Of a DNA stretch of 64,000 bases, positions 17,906-26,024 are shown piece by piece. This stretch comes from Pseudomonas cichorii (lineage in GTDB: Bacteria; Pseudomonadota; Gammaproteobacteria; Pseudomonadales; Pseudomonadaceae), in assembly GCF_015471405.1 (NCBI RefSeq), contig NZ_BLVZ01000009.1, positions 186,001 through 250,000 on the forward strand, in the 5' to 3' direction. Position numbers and translations under genes: made by a program. The notes below the pieces were generated by a model, which worked only from the letters and a program-made list of their open reading frames with translations, was not told where the DNA came from and searched no databases. Numbering within the stretch: the stretch's first letter is position 1; each line of letters starts with the position of its first letter.

Positions 17906-18658
17906 TCAGCCCTGATAGTCCTGTGGGCGTGCAGTGGACAGGCCGCCAGGCACTTGCAGCGTCGGGGTGATTTCCATATGGCCGATGTTCATGGACACCG
18001 GCGCGGCAATCGCGAAGGCGATGGCATTGGCGATATCGGCGGCGACGGGTAGCTCGAAACCTTCGACGAAGCGCTTGTAGGTCTCTTCGGAGTCGCCATG
18101 GACGTGGGCGAAGATGTCGGTGGCGACCCGGCCCGGACAGATCTCGGTGACCCGCACACGCTTGCCGAAGGCATCGATGCGCAACTGGCGAGAAAGCATG
18201 CTCACCGCCGCCTTGGTGGCGTGGTAGGTCGAGTTACCGCCAAAGTTATAGGCTGCGGCAATCGAGCTGATATTGATGATATGGCCACTGTCGCGTTCGA
18301 CCATGCCTGGCAAGGCCAGGCGTGCCAGATGCAGCACGGCACGCAGGTTGACGTCGATCAGGAAGTCGATGCCCTCGGCGTCAGCCTTTAGGATCGAGCC
18401 CGGACGGTCGACGCCGGCGTTGTTGACCAGAATGTCGAAGTTGTATTGCCCGAACAGTGCCGTCAGCCCGGCCAGATCGGTGACATCGATTGCGTGTGCG
18501 ATGCAGCCGGTGCGTGCTGAAAGATCGGCCAGCTTGTCGGCGCTGCGGGCCAGCGCGTGAACTTCGATACCTTCCTGGCACAGACGCTCAACCACAGCGG
18601 CACCGATGCCGGAAGATGCGCCCGTGACCAGCGCGGTTTTGTAATCGGAAAATGGCAT
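17906..18658 (-). CDS. Short-chain dehydrogenase/reductase (YdfG-like)
   Basis: 250 residues from ATG 18658 (AGAGG 8 nt upstream); an ATG 33 bp earlier is less well placed. Classical SDR motifs are present: TGASSGIG cofactor loop, LVNNAGVD, catalytic Ser in NISSIAAA and YHATK. The overall pattern resembles the YdfG/3-hydroxy acid dehydrogenase group, NADP-linked. First gene of the operon with the amino acid importer; its promoter carries the same operator as the pxp operon, so it may oxidise or reduce a hydroxy-amino or keto acid made from the imported substrate. Confidence 0.85.
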   Translation of the reverse strand: MPFSDYKTALVTGASSGIGAAVVERLCQEGIEVHALARSADKLADLSARTGCIAHAIDVTDLAGLTALFGQYNFDILVNNAGVDRPGSILKADAEGIDFLIDVNLRAVLHLARLALPGMVERDSGHIINISSIAAAYNFGGNSTYHATKAAVSMLSRQLRIDAFGKRVRVTEICPGRVATDIFAHVHGDSEETYKRFVEGFELPVAADIANAIAFAIAAPVSMNIGHMEITPTLQVPGGLSTARPQDYQG

Positions 18659-18747
18659 TGCGTTTACCTCTGAATGCTGTGTGTTGCTCATGCATCGACT
18701 CTATCCAGCACAAACCCCGGCGACCAAGACGGATTGGCTGTGTGGCT

Positions 18748-18762
18748 ATAAGCGTCTCTTAT
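18748..18762. promoter_or_regulatory. Probable LysR operator (ATA-N9-TAT) before the SDR/transporter operon
   Basis: ATAAG-CGTCT-CTTAT, centred about 97 bp before the SDR start. The surrounding 41 bp (18724-18764) match the segment before the biotin carrier gene (23569-23609) at about 34 of 41 positions without gaps. ATA-N9-TAT is the reported consensus of the LysR-type regulator Nac. Confidence 0.65.
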
Positions 18763-18803
18763 GATTCGTTTCATGCAGCCTCACACAAGGATTGTACGGC
18801 TCA

Positions 18804-18826
18804 TGTGGGAGGGGCCTTGGCCGCGA
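18804..18826 (+). repeat. REP element, family A, single copy
   Basis: Copy of the TGTGGGAGGGGCCTTGG-CCGCGAC unit found as inverted pairs at 29019-29110 and 58546-58594. It ends just downstream of the pxpA stop. Confidence 0.75.
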
Positions 18827-18830
18827 CGGC

Positions 18831-19598
18831 TTACGCCACAAGCTGCGAAATCGGCACGATCTGCCCGCCCGCCGATTCGATTTCATGGCGCACCGTACGC
18901 GCCAGCTCAACCGCGCCGGGTGTATCGCCGTGCAGCAATATCGAGCAGGCGCTGACCTTGATGACCTTACCGGTGATGCTGGTCACGGTGCTGTCTTCCA
19001 GCAGTTGTCGAACCCGTTGCAGTACCGTCGCGGGGTCTTTGATGACCGAGTTGGCGATCTTGCGTGGCACCAGCAGACAGTCATCGTCGTAAGCGCGGTC
19101 GGCGAGGAAGGTTGTCGCCACCCGCAGGTTGCACTGGCTGGCGGCGCTTTCGATGGCGCGGCTGCTGGACGAACTGATGATGATCCCGGGGTCGAACGCC
19201 GCCACGCTGCGAATCAGGTGCGCAGCCATCTCCGTATCGGCGGCAACCATATTGCCCAGTGCGCCATGAAAGCTCATGTGGGTCATTCGATGGCCCGCGA
19301 CCTTGGCCATCGCTGCCAGTGCGCCCAACTGGTAGGTCACGTAAGTGCTCAGTTCATTGATATCGATGTTCATCTGGCGACGACCAAAACCCATCAGGTC
19401 GGGGAAGCCCACATGGGCTCCCAGATCGATACTTCGGGCCTTGGCCAGTCGCGCCGTGTTATCCATGATCAGAGGGTCACCGGCATGAAAACCACAGGCG
19501 ACGTTGGCCGAGGAAATGATCTCCATCAGGGCTTCGTCTTCGCCCATGCGCCAGGCGCCGAAGCCTTCGCCCATGTCTGCATTCAGGTCGATCTTCAT
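18831..19598 (-). CDS. pxpA: 5-oxoprolinase subunit PxpA (LamB/YcsF family)
   Basis: 255 residues; ATG 19598 has GGAG 6 nt upstream and overlaps the preceding stop (ATGA). MKIDLNADMGEGFGAW is the family N-terminus; ACGFHAGDP and HGALGN carry the conserved metal/active-site histidines and aspartates. PxpA works with PxpB and PxpC in ATP-dependent ring opening of 5-oxoproline to glutamate in the cytoplasm. Last gene of the six-gene operon. Confidence 0.93.
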   Translation of the reverse strand: MKIDLNADMGEGFGAWRMGEDEALMEIISSANVACGFHAGDPLIMDNTARLAKARSIDLGAHVGFPDLMGFGRRQMNIDINELSTYVTYQLGALAAMAKVAGHRMTHMSFHGALGNMVAADTEMAAHLIRSVAAFDPGIIISSSSSRAIESAASQCNLRVATTFLADRAYDDDCLLVPRKIANSVIKDPATVLQRVRQLLEDSTVTSITGKVIKVSACSILLHGDTPGAVELARTVRHEIESAGGQIVPISQLVA

Positions 19599-20023
19599 GG
19601 TTGCTCCGCTTCTGTGGCATTGGGAGAAAGACGTATCAGCGGTTGGCCGTAACCGACCGCTGTGCCGCTGGGCACCAGCAGGCTGCAAACCTGACCTGCA
19701 TGCTGGCTGCGCACTGGCAGAATCAGATTGCCGACGGCCAGCAGTGCGACCAGTTGGCCAACCTGCACTTCACTGCCAGGCGGTGCCAGTACGATGCCGT
19801 TGTCCGGGTGGGCATCCAGCAAGTGGCCGATGCCGCTGGACTTGATGTCCAGAGTGCTGGAAGCCGACTCTGCTGCCGCGATCTCTACGGATAAAGAAGG
19901 CAAGGTTTGACAGGCAACGCCGCGCTTGAGGCTCAGCTTGAACCCCGGCTTCTCGATCTCTGCGCCATACAAACCTGCCAGTGTCAGATCAGCCACCAGT
20001 TGACGAATCTCTTCAATGTTCAT
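19595..20023 (-). CDS. Biotin carboxyl carrier-like protein lacking the biotinyl-lysine motif
   Basis: 142 residues; ATG 20023 preferred because GAGGAA is 7 nt upstream. N-terminal IEEIRQLVADLTLAGLYGAEI and GFKLSLKR match AccB-type carriers, and the C-terminus has the lipoyl/biotinyl hammerhead pattern (VQVGQLVALLAVGNLILPVRS). Where active carriers have EAMKM, this protein reads AVGNLIL, so the acceptor lysine is missing. The intact carrier is encoded at the head of the same operon. It may be a structural subunit or scaffold in a Pxp-carboxylase complex, or a decayed duplicate; the retained reading frame and coupling to pxpA favour a role. Confidence 0.78.
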   Translation of the reverse strand: MNIEEIRQLVADLTLAGLYGAEIEKPGFKLSLKRGVACQTLPSLSVEIAAAESASSTLDIKSSGIGHLLDAHPDNGIVLAPPGSEVQVGQLVALLAVGNLILPVRSQHAGQVCSLLVPSGTAVGYGQPLIRLSPNATEAEQP

Positions 20024-20033
20024 GTTCATTTCC

Positions 20034-21005
20034 TCAGCGCCGGGCCAGGTCATGCAGGGTCACAAGACGTCGCACTTCGGCGAGATAGGCCTGATTCTGC
20101 TCAAGGGCATCCAGGGCCTCGTCGTAACTGCATTCGATAAAACGAATCCGGCTGCCGATGGCTGCCTGGCCCAGACGCCACAGATCGGCTTCGATCACCG
20201 TGCCGAACTTCGGGTAGCCGCCACTGGGCTGTGCATCACGCATCTGGATGATCGGCTGGCCGCCGTGAGGTACCTGAATCACGCCCGGTACGATGCCGTG
20301 GGAGCGCACTTCCATGGCGTGCTCGGGCAAGACCGGCGTGCCCTCAAGGCGATAGCCATAACGATTGCTCTGGGATGTGATCTTCCAGTCGTCGCTCCAG
20401 AATGACGCTCGGGAATCCGCCTTGAATGCCTGGTATTCCGCCGCAGGCAGAACGCGCATGGCGTGTACGCCGTCCACGCTCAACGGCAAGGCATGGGCAG
20501 GGTTGAGTACACCGAAATCCGTGGCCCGCGTGCTGATGCCCGGCGAGCAGGCATGCAAACGGTCGCCTTGCTGCAAGGCACGGCCCTGAAAACCGCCGAA
20601 CTCGCCTCGCAGTTGAGTGCTTCGCGAGTTGAGCACCACCGGCACATCGACGCCGCCAGCCAGACACAGATAGGCGCGGCAACCTGCCGTGGGGTGGTCG
20701 ATGAGCAGCGTCTGGCCCTTATGGCCCTGCATCACCCAGTTCGGCGGGAAGGCGACGCCGTCCAGGCTCAAGGCACAGGCTGCGCCGGTCACGGCAAAGG
20801 CGCAGTCTTCCAGCAGGCGGACCTCGAAAGGGAACACCGGAATCTCGATGGTCGCTGCGTCATCGGCATTGCCCAGCAGAATATTGCCGGTCGCCACGGC
20901 TAGTGTGTCCATGGCCCCGGACGTGCCGACGCCGTAACCCAGGCTGCCGATGCGGCCCAGATCCTGAACAGTGGCCAGGGCAGTGGCGGATAGAATCTCG
21001 ATCAT
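20034..21005 (-). CDS. pxpC: 5-oxoprolinase subunit PxpC (biotin-dependent carboxyltransferase family)
   Basis: 323 residues, start ATG 21005 overlapping the pxpB stop. MIEILSATALATVQDLGRIG and GVGTSGAMD are the conserved start of the KipA/PxpC (allophanate hydrolase subunit 2) family. PxpBC perform ATP-dependent phosphorylation chemistry on 5-oxoproline for PxpA. The family is named for its similarity to urea carboxylase domains, which fits the flanking biotin carboxylase genes. Confidence 0.92.
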   Translation of the reverse strand: MIEILSATALATVQDLGRIGSLGYGVGTSGAMDTLAVATGNILLGNADDAATIEIPVFPFEVRLLEDCAFAVTGAACALSLDGVAFPPNWVMQGHKGQTLLIDHPTAGCRAYLCLAGGVDVPVVLNSRSTQLRGEFGGFQGRALQQGDRLHACSPGISTRATDFGVLNPAHALPLSVDGVHAMRVLPAAEYQAFKADSRASFWSDDWKITSQSNRYGYRLEGTPVLPEHAMEVRSHGIVPGVIQVPHGGQPIIQMRDAQPSGGYPKFGTVIEADLWRLGQAAIGSRIRFIECSYDEALDALEQNQAYLAEVRRLVTLHDLARR

Positions 21006-21673
21006 CGAATGATCCTCTCGATGCGAAAGCGCAGCAGGTCGCCCGGCTGCAAGAGTGCTGGTGGCGATTGCTCGGGGTCGAAGAAAGACATTTCGGTACG
21101 GCCGATGGTGTTCCAGCCACTGGGGCCGGCAGAGGCGGAAACGCCGGTCTGTATGCCGCCGATGGACACCGCGCCAGCGCCGATGCTGAGCACCGGAACC
21201 TTGCGCCGTGGCGTGGCAATGCGTGGGTCCATGCCGCCCAGATAGCAGTAACCAGGGTGGCTGCCCAAGGCATAGACCGGATACAGCGGTTCGCTGTGCA
21301 GATGAGCGATGGTTTCGATGTCCAGCCCGGTATGGGCAATCACGTCGCTCATGTGTGGGCCGTGTTCGCCGCCGTAGGTCACCGGCAATTCAATGATGCG
21401 GCCTTCCAACGGCAGCGGCTCGCAGGTTTGCCAGGCTTCCAGCAGGCGTTCGGTCAGGGCACTCAAGTGCCGTGGCGGGGTGCTGAAGGTCAGCATCAGG
21501 TTGTTCATGCCCGGCACCGATTCGCTGATTTCCGGCCACTGTGCGGTCACGCGAGCCATGGCCCAGATGCGTTGTTGCGGGGCAAGATCGAGGCTGCCCG
21601 GTGCTTCAAACAACAGGGCTGTGGTGCCCAGGAGGCTGATGGTCGGACCTGTGTCCGTGTGCGCGATGCTCAT
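21002..21673 (-). CDS. pxpB: 5-oxoprolinase subunit PxpB (KipI family)
   Basis: 223 residues; ATG 21673 overlaps the biotin carboxylase stop. SVPGMNNLMLTF, ELPVTYGGEHGPHMSDV, GSHPGYCYLGGMDPRIATPRR (conserved G-x-PGF/Y block) and GASA-type GVSASAGPSGWNTIGRT identify the KipI/PxpB family. Partner of PxpC and PxpA. Confidence 0.92.
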   Translation of the reverse strand: MSIAHTDTGPTISLLGTTALLFEAPGSLDLAPQQRIWAMARVTAQWPEISESVPGMNNLMLTFSTPPRHLSALTERLLEAWQTCEPLPLEGRIIELPVTYGGEHGPHMSDVIAHTGLDIETIAHLHSEPLYPVYALGSHPGYCYLGGMDPRIATPRRKVPVLSIGAGAVSIGGIQTGVSASAGPSGWNTIGRTEMSFFDPEQSPPALLQPGDLLRFRIERIIR

Positions 21674-23022
21674 TGTGGGCTCCGTTGTTGCAGCCAGTGC
21701 TCCAGGTGATGAATATCGACGCCACTTGCGCAGAATGCCGGGTCGTCGAGGATTTCCCGGTGCAGGAGAATATTGGTGGAAATGCCTTCCACATGAAGCT
21801 CGCTGAGGGCCAGACGCATGCGGGCCATGGCTTCTTCCCGAGTGGCACCGTGGCTGATGACCTTGGCGACCATGGAGTCGTAGTAGGGCGGTACGCGGTA
21901 GCCGGTGGTGACATGGGAATCGACCCTGACCCCAAAACCGCCCGGCACTTCCCAGCGCGTGACCAGCCCTGGAGTGGGCATGAAACTGAGCGGGTCTTCG
22001 GCGTTGATCCGGCATTCCAGTGAATGGCCCTGGGCGACGATATCGGCCTGACGCAACTCCAGGCGCTCACCTCGGGCCATGCGCAACTGCTGCTGGACGA
22101 TATCGATGCCAGTGGTCATCTCGGTGACGGGATGCTCGACTTGTAAGCGGGTGTTCATTTCGATGAAGAAGAACTGGCCGTCTTCATAAAGGAACTCGAA
22201 GGTGCCGACGCCGCGATAGCCGATCTGCTGGCAGGCCTTGACGCAGCGCTCGCCCACATGGGCAATCAATTGCGGGTCGATGCCGGGCGCCGGGGCTTCT
22301 TCAAGTACCTTTTGATGGCGACGCTGCAAGGAGCAGTCGCGGCTGCCGAGCCACACGGCATTGCCGTAGGCATCGCACAGCACCTGAATTTCGACGTGGC
22401 GAGGATGGCCGAGGAACTTCTCGATATAGAGTTCGGGATTGCCGAACGCCAGACGCGCTTCTTCACGGGTCAGGGCAATCGCTTCCAGCAGTTCCGGTTC
22501 CTGCTGCACCACGCGCATGCCACGACCGCCGCCACCGCCAGCGGCTTTGACGATCACCGGATAACCGATTTCCCGGGCGACGGCGAGAATGCTTTGCGGG
22601 TCGCTGGACATGCTTGAGTCCGGCCCCGGTACGCAAGGCACACCGGCTTCACGCATGGCCCGCTTGGCGGAAACCTTGTCGCCCATGGTGCGAATGCACT
22701 CGGCGCTGGGGCCGATAAAGGTCATGCCGGCCGCCTCGATACGTTCGGCAAAGGTGGCGTTTTCCGACAGAAAGCCATAACCGGGATGAATGGCCTGTGC
22801 GCCACTGACCTTGGCGGCGAAGAGCAGGGCCGCCTGATTTAGATAACTCTGGGTGGGCGCGGCAGGGCCGATGCACAGCGCTTCATCGGCCTGGGTGACG
22901 TACTGCGCATGACGGTCGGCTTCGGAGTAGACCGCGACGGTTTTCAGACCCAGGCCACGGCAAGCGCGCTGGATACGCAGGGCAATTTCGCCACGGTTGG
23001 CGATCAGCACTTTATCGAACAT
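21670..23022 (-). CDS. accC: Biotin carboxylase (AccC-type)
   Basis: 450 residues from ATG 23022 (MFDKVLIANRGEIALR). ATP-grasp motifs GGGGGRGMR, the EKFLGHPRHVEIQVL block and MNTRLQVEHPVTEM are complete, so it should carboxylate biotin with ATP and bicarbonate. It is unlikely to be the housekeeping AccC, because it is embedded between its own carrier and pxpBC rather than with accB alone. In this context it would hand carboxybiotin to the PxpC-like carboxyltransferase; the acceptor is unknown. Confidence 0.9.
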   Translation of the reverse strand: MFDKVLIANRGEIALRIQRACRGLGLKTVAVYSEADRHAQYVTQADEALCIGPAAPTQSYLNQAALLFAAKVSGAQAIHPGYGFLSENATFAERIEAAGMTFIGPSAECIRTMGDKVSAKRAMREAGVPCVPGPDSSMSSDPQSILAVAREIGYPVIVKAAGGGGGRGMRVVQQEPELLEAIALTREEARLAFGNPELYIEKFLGHPRHVEIQVLCDAYGNAVWLGSRDCSLQRRHQKVLEEAPAPGIDPQLIAHVGERCVKACQQIGYRGVGTFEFLYEDGQFFFIEMNTRLQVEHPVTEMTTGIDIVQQQLRMARGERLELRQADIVAQGHSLECRINAEDPLSFMPTPGLVTRWEVPGGFGVRVDSHVTTGYRVPPYYDSMVAKVISHGATREEAMARMRLALSELHVEGISTNILLHREILDDPAFCASGVDIHHLEHWLQQRSPQ

Positions 23023-23051
23023 TCGAGATACCTGAAAAATGTGCGTCGGGG

Positions 23052-23498
23052 TCAACCGATACGGAACAAGGGTTGGCCGGCTTCGACTTCCGTGCCACCG
23101 TCCACCAGAATCGCTTCGACGATGCCTGAGCGACTGGCCTTGAGCGGATGGAACATTTTCATGGCTTCAATGATCGCCAGAGTCTGTCCTGCTTCCACGC
23201 TATCGCCGACCTGTACAAAGGGCGCTTCACCCACTGCCGGGGTCAGGTGCAAGACGCCGTAGAGGCTGGCCTTGATCTCGCCTTTGGCGGGCGCAGGAGC
23301 GGTGGCCTTCATGGCCGGTGCCGATACGCTGGCTGTCTTGCCGATTGCCGCCCTGGCGGATATCGAAGGTGCCTGAACGACATTGCCCGTGGCTTCCTTG
23401 AACAGACGCAGGGTGCTGTCACCTTCCGTCAGGCTGAGCTCGATCAGGTCGGACTCTGCCAGTAACCCGATCAGTGCCTTGATACGTTCTTGATCCAT
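23052..23498 (-). CDS. accB: Biotin carboxyl carrier protein (AccB-type), intact
   Basis: 148 residues. A short AccB-like N-terminus (LIGLLAESDLIELSLTEGD), an Ala/Pro linker and a C-terminal biotinyl domain with the intact IIEAMKMFHPLKA motif; Lys in EAMKM is the acceptor. First gene of the accB-accC-pxpB-pxpC-carrier-like-pxpA operon, with an ATA-N9-TAT operator about 100 bp upstream. Confidence 0.9.
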   Translation of the reverse strand: MDQERIKALIGLLAESDLIELSLTEGDSTLRLFKEATGNVVQAPSISARAAIGKTASVSAPAMKATAPAPAKGEIKASLYGVLHLTPAVGEAPFVQVGDSVEAGQTLAIIEAMKMFHPLKASRSGIVEAILVDGGTEVEAGQPLFRIG

Positions 23499-23592
23499 AC
23501 CCTTGCCTTTACCTATGCCGCTTGCCGTATTGAATGAATTTCAATCTAACGAGGGCCGCGCAGGACCGCCAAGACGGTTTGGCTGTGGGGTG

Positions 23593-23607
23593 ATAAGGCT
23601 CGCTTAT
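23593..23607. promoter_or_regulatory. Probable LysR operator (ATA-N9-TAT) before the biotin/Pxp operon
   Basis: ATAAG-GCTCG-CTTAT, centred about 102 bp before the carrier protein start and overlapping the stop codon of the LysR gene. Same spacing and flanking sequence as the site before the SDR operon. Confidence 0.65.
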
Positions 23608-24518
23608 GACCCGGGCTCGGTCTGGTTACGCAGTTCTGCCACCAGTTCCAGGAGGATGGCTTTCACTGCCTGAGCAGGCACCGACAATGGCAGGTGACCG
23701 GACAGACACAACGCCAACGGTGCCTGAATGCCGGGTTCGATAATGCGCAACATGCGCGCACCTGTGGCGGCAACGAGCACCTTGGCGGCCGACTCGGGAA
23801 GAATCGTCGAGCCGAAGCGCTCGGCCACGGCGGCAGTCAGGGTTGCCGAGGACTCCACTTCAGCCACCACTCGGGCGCTGAGGCTGATGCCCAGAAACGC
23901 TTCGTCTACCAGTTTGCGCATGATGTTGTAGGGGCGCGGCAGCAGCATCTCCATGGTTGCGAGTTCTGCCAGGGCTATTTCATCACGTTCGTCCAGGTGT
24001 TCGTCTGCGCTGACCAGATACAGGTTTTCCCGCAGCAGGGGGACGAAGCTCAGGCCATGCACTTCGCGCCCGCCATACAAGACTGCCATGTCCATGCGGC
24101 CATTCATGATCAGTTCGCTGAGGGTGGTGCCGAAGTTTTCATTGAGGTACAGCAGAATCCCCGGATAGCGCTCGCGAACCCGGCGCAGCAGCGGCAGGGC
24201 GAGGGTGGACGCTGCCGTGCCCGGTGCCAGCCCGACCGAAACCTGGCCGGACAAGGCGTGGCCGGTGTCGTTCACATCACTGATGGCCTGCTCGCACTGA
24301 CGCAGAATGTGCTGCGCATGACCGTACAACACCTTGCCCGCCTCGGTGGGCGTCACGCCGCGTTTGGTGCGGATCAACAATTGCTGATGCAGCTCGGCTT
24401 CCAGGGTCGCCAACTGCTGGCTGAGGGCGGGCTGCGCAATGTGCAGGACATCGGCGGCCTGGGTCAGGCTGCCGATGTCGACGATTTTCACGAAATATTT
24501 CAGACGACGGAGATTCAA
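23604..24518 (-). CDS. LysR-family transcriptional regulator, Nac-like
   Basis: 304 residues. N-terminal winged helix (MNLRRLKYFVKIVDIGSLTQ, then AQPALSQQLATLE) and an effector domain (GLAPGTAASTLALPLLR, ENFGTTLSELIMNGRMDMAVLYG) resemble the nitrogen assimilation control (Nac) branch. Four ATA-N9-TAT sites in this neighbourhood match the Nac binding consensus, two in its own divergent promoter region. It probably autoregulates and controls the flanking pxp, SDR/transporter and aminotransferase units. Whether it senses a ligand or is constitutively active like enteric Nac is not visible. Confidence 0.88.
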   Translation of the reverse strand: MNLRRLKYFVKIVDIGSLTQAADVLHIAQPALSQQLATLEAELHQQLLIRTKRGVTPTEAGKVLYGHAQHILRQCEQAISDVNDTGHALSGQVSVGLAPGTAASTLALPLLRRVRERYPGILLYLNENFGTTLSELIMNGRMDMAVLYGGREVHGLSFVPLLRENLYLVSADEHLDERDEIALAELATMEMLLPRPYNIMRKLVDEAFLGISLSARVVAEVESSATLTAAVAERFGSTILPESAAKVLVAATGARMLRIIEPGIQAPLALCLSGHLPLSVPAQAVKAILLELVAELRNQTEPGS

Positions 24519-24600
24519 GAGACGGACTCATGCTGGGGCTGACATCCCATGGGTCATAGCAAAAGACAGGCCATGCCGCGCAGCAGGCCGGACGCTATAT

Positions 24601-24721
24601 ATAAGCCTTTGCTATGGCGTGCTGATCAGCAGCCGGTTCTGCCTGCGTGAGGCGCAACAGTCCCGAGGCTGTTTCATTTTGGTGCGTTGCCGGTCTGCAA
24701 GCGGTCATAAGGACTTCCTAT
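24601..24721. promoter_or_regulatory. Two LysR-type operators in the divergent lysR/aminotransferase region
   Basis: ATA-N9-TAT at 24601-24615 (ATAAG-CCTTT-GCTAT) and at 24707-24721 (ATAAG-GACTT-CCTAT), 106 bp apart centre to centre, about ten helical turns. The first lies about 90 bp before the LysR start, the second about 93 bp before the aminotransferase start, so each could serve one promoter or support looping. Confidence 0.6.
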
Positions 24722-24806
24722 CAAACCAGAACGAAACGGTCTTATCCGCTCAACGATCCCGACTCGTAACGTAGAGCCTCGAATGTCACCTCCGAGGATT
24801 ACGACC

Positions 24807-26015
24807 TTGAACGCCTCCCGCATCGCCGCCCGCGTGCAACGCATCAAACCTTCGCCAAGCAGCGCGGCTTCCGACCGTGCCAACGAACTGCGTCGTCAGG
24901 GCAAGTCGATCATCAATCTGGTCGTCGGCGAGCCCGACTTCGATACCCCCAAACACATCCGCGAGGCTGCCAGCGCTGCCATCGAGCGTGGTGAAACCCG
25001 CTACACGGCGAACGTCGGCACACTGGAGCTGCGTCAGGCCATTGCCGCCAAACTCGCCCGGGAAAACAGTCTGGATTACCCGGCTTCGCAGATCGTGGTG
25101 ACCAGCGGAGCCAAGAGCGCCATCTTCAATGCCTTCGCCGCAACCCTTGGCGCAGGCGATGAGGTATTGATTCCTGCGCCTTACTGGGTCTCTTACCCGG
25201 ACATGGTGCTGGCCTGTGAAGGCGAGCCGGTGACGCTGGCTTGCCCGGAAGAGAACGGCTTCAAGCTCACCGCCGAACAGTTGCGTGGCGCGATCACCGA
25301 GCGTACCCGCTGGTTGTTGCTCAACTCGCCGAGCAACCCGACCGGGGCCAGCTACAGCGCGCAGGAGTTGCGTGCGCTGGCTGACGTGTTGCTGGAGTTC
25401 CCCGATGTGATGCTGATGACCGACGACATCTACGAGCACATTCGTTTCGAGGGTTCGGATAACGCGCACATCCTGTGCGTCGAGCCTGACTTGCGTGACC
25501 GGGTGCTGGTCATCAATGGCGTCTCCAAGACCTACGCCATGACCGGCTGGCGGATTGGCTATGCGGCCGGGCCTGCCGATGTGATCAATGCCATGGCCAC
25601 CTTGCAGTCGCAGTCGACCAGCAATGCCAGCTCTGTCAGCCAGGCGGCTGCGGTGGCAGCCTTGAACGGTGATCAGTCTTTCGTCAAAGAGAGCGTAAAG
25701 GTCTATCAGCAGCGTCGTGATCGCTGCCTGGAACTGATCAATGCCATTGACGGCCTGAGCTGCCTCAAGCCCGACGGCGCGTTCTATCTCTATGTGAACT
25801 GCGGGGCCTTGATCGGCAAGCGCGCGCCCGATGGCAAGCTTCTGGAAACCGACACTGACGTGGTGATGTACCTCCTGGAAAGCCAGGGCGTGGCGGTGGT
25901 TGCCGGTACAGCCTATGGCCTGGCGCCATTCTTTCGCATGTCCATCGCCACGGCGCTGGAAACCCTTGAGCAGGGTTGCTCGCGAATCGCCACTGCCGTT
26001 GCAGCATTGGTCTGA
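24807..26015 (+). CDS. Class I pyridoxal-phosphate aminotransferase (aspartate aminotransferase-like)
   Basis: About 402 residues. A TTG start at 24807 is preferred (CGAGGA nine nt upstream; MNASRIAARVQRIKPS is the usual family start); an in-frame ATG at 24783 lacks a good ribosome site. NSPSNPTG, DDIYEHI and the PLP lysine in GVSKTYAMTGWRIGYA (Lys241) are present. Family members transaminate aspartate, glutamate or aromatic amino acids. It faces the Nac-like regulator and heads a unit with an MFS exporter and OprD porin, suggesting it handles an amino acid made by the neighbouring Pxp system. Confidence 0.9.
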   Translation: MNASRIAARVQRIKPSPSSAASDRANELRRQGKSIINLVVGEPDFDTPKHIREAASAAIERGETRYTANVGTLELRQAIAAKLARENSLDYPASQIVVTSGAKSAIFNAFAATLGAGDEVLIPAPYWVSYPDMVLACEGEPVTLACPEENGFKLTAEQLRGAITERTRWLLLNSPSNPTGASYSAQELRALADVLLEFPDVMLMTDDIYEHIRFEGSDNAHILCVEPDLRDRVLVINGVSKTYAMTGWRIGYAAGPADVINAMATLQSQSTSNASSVSQAAAVAALNGDQSFVKESVKVYQQRRDRCLELINAIDGLSCLKPDGAFYLYVNCGALIGKRAPDGKLLETDTDVVMYLLESQGVAVVAGTAYGLAPFFRMSIATALETLEQGCSRIATAVAALV

Positions 26016-26024
26016 GGCGCACCG

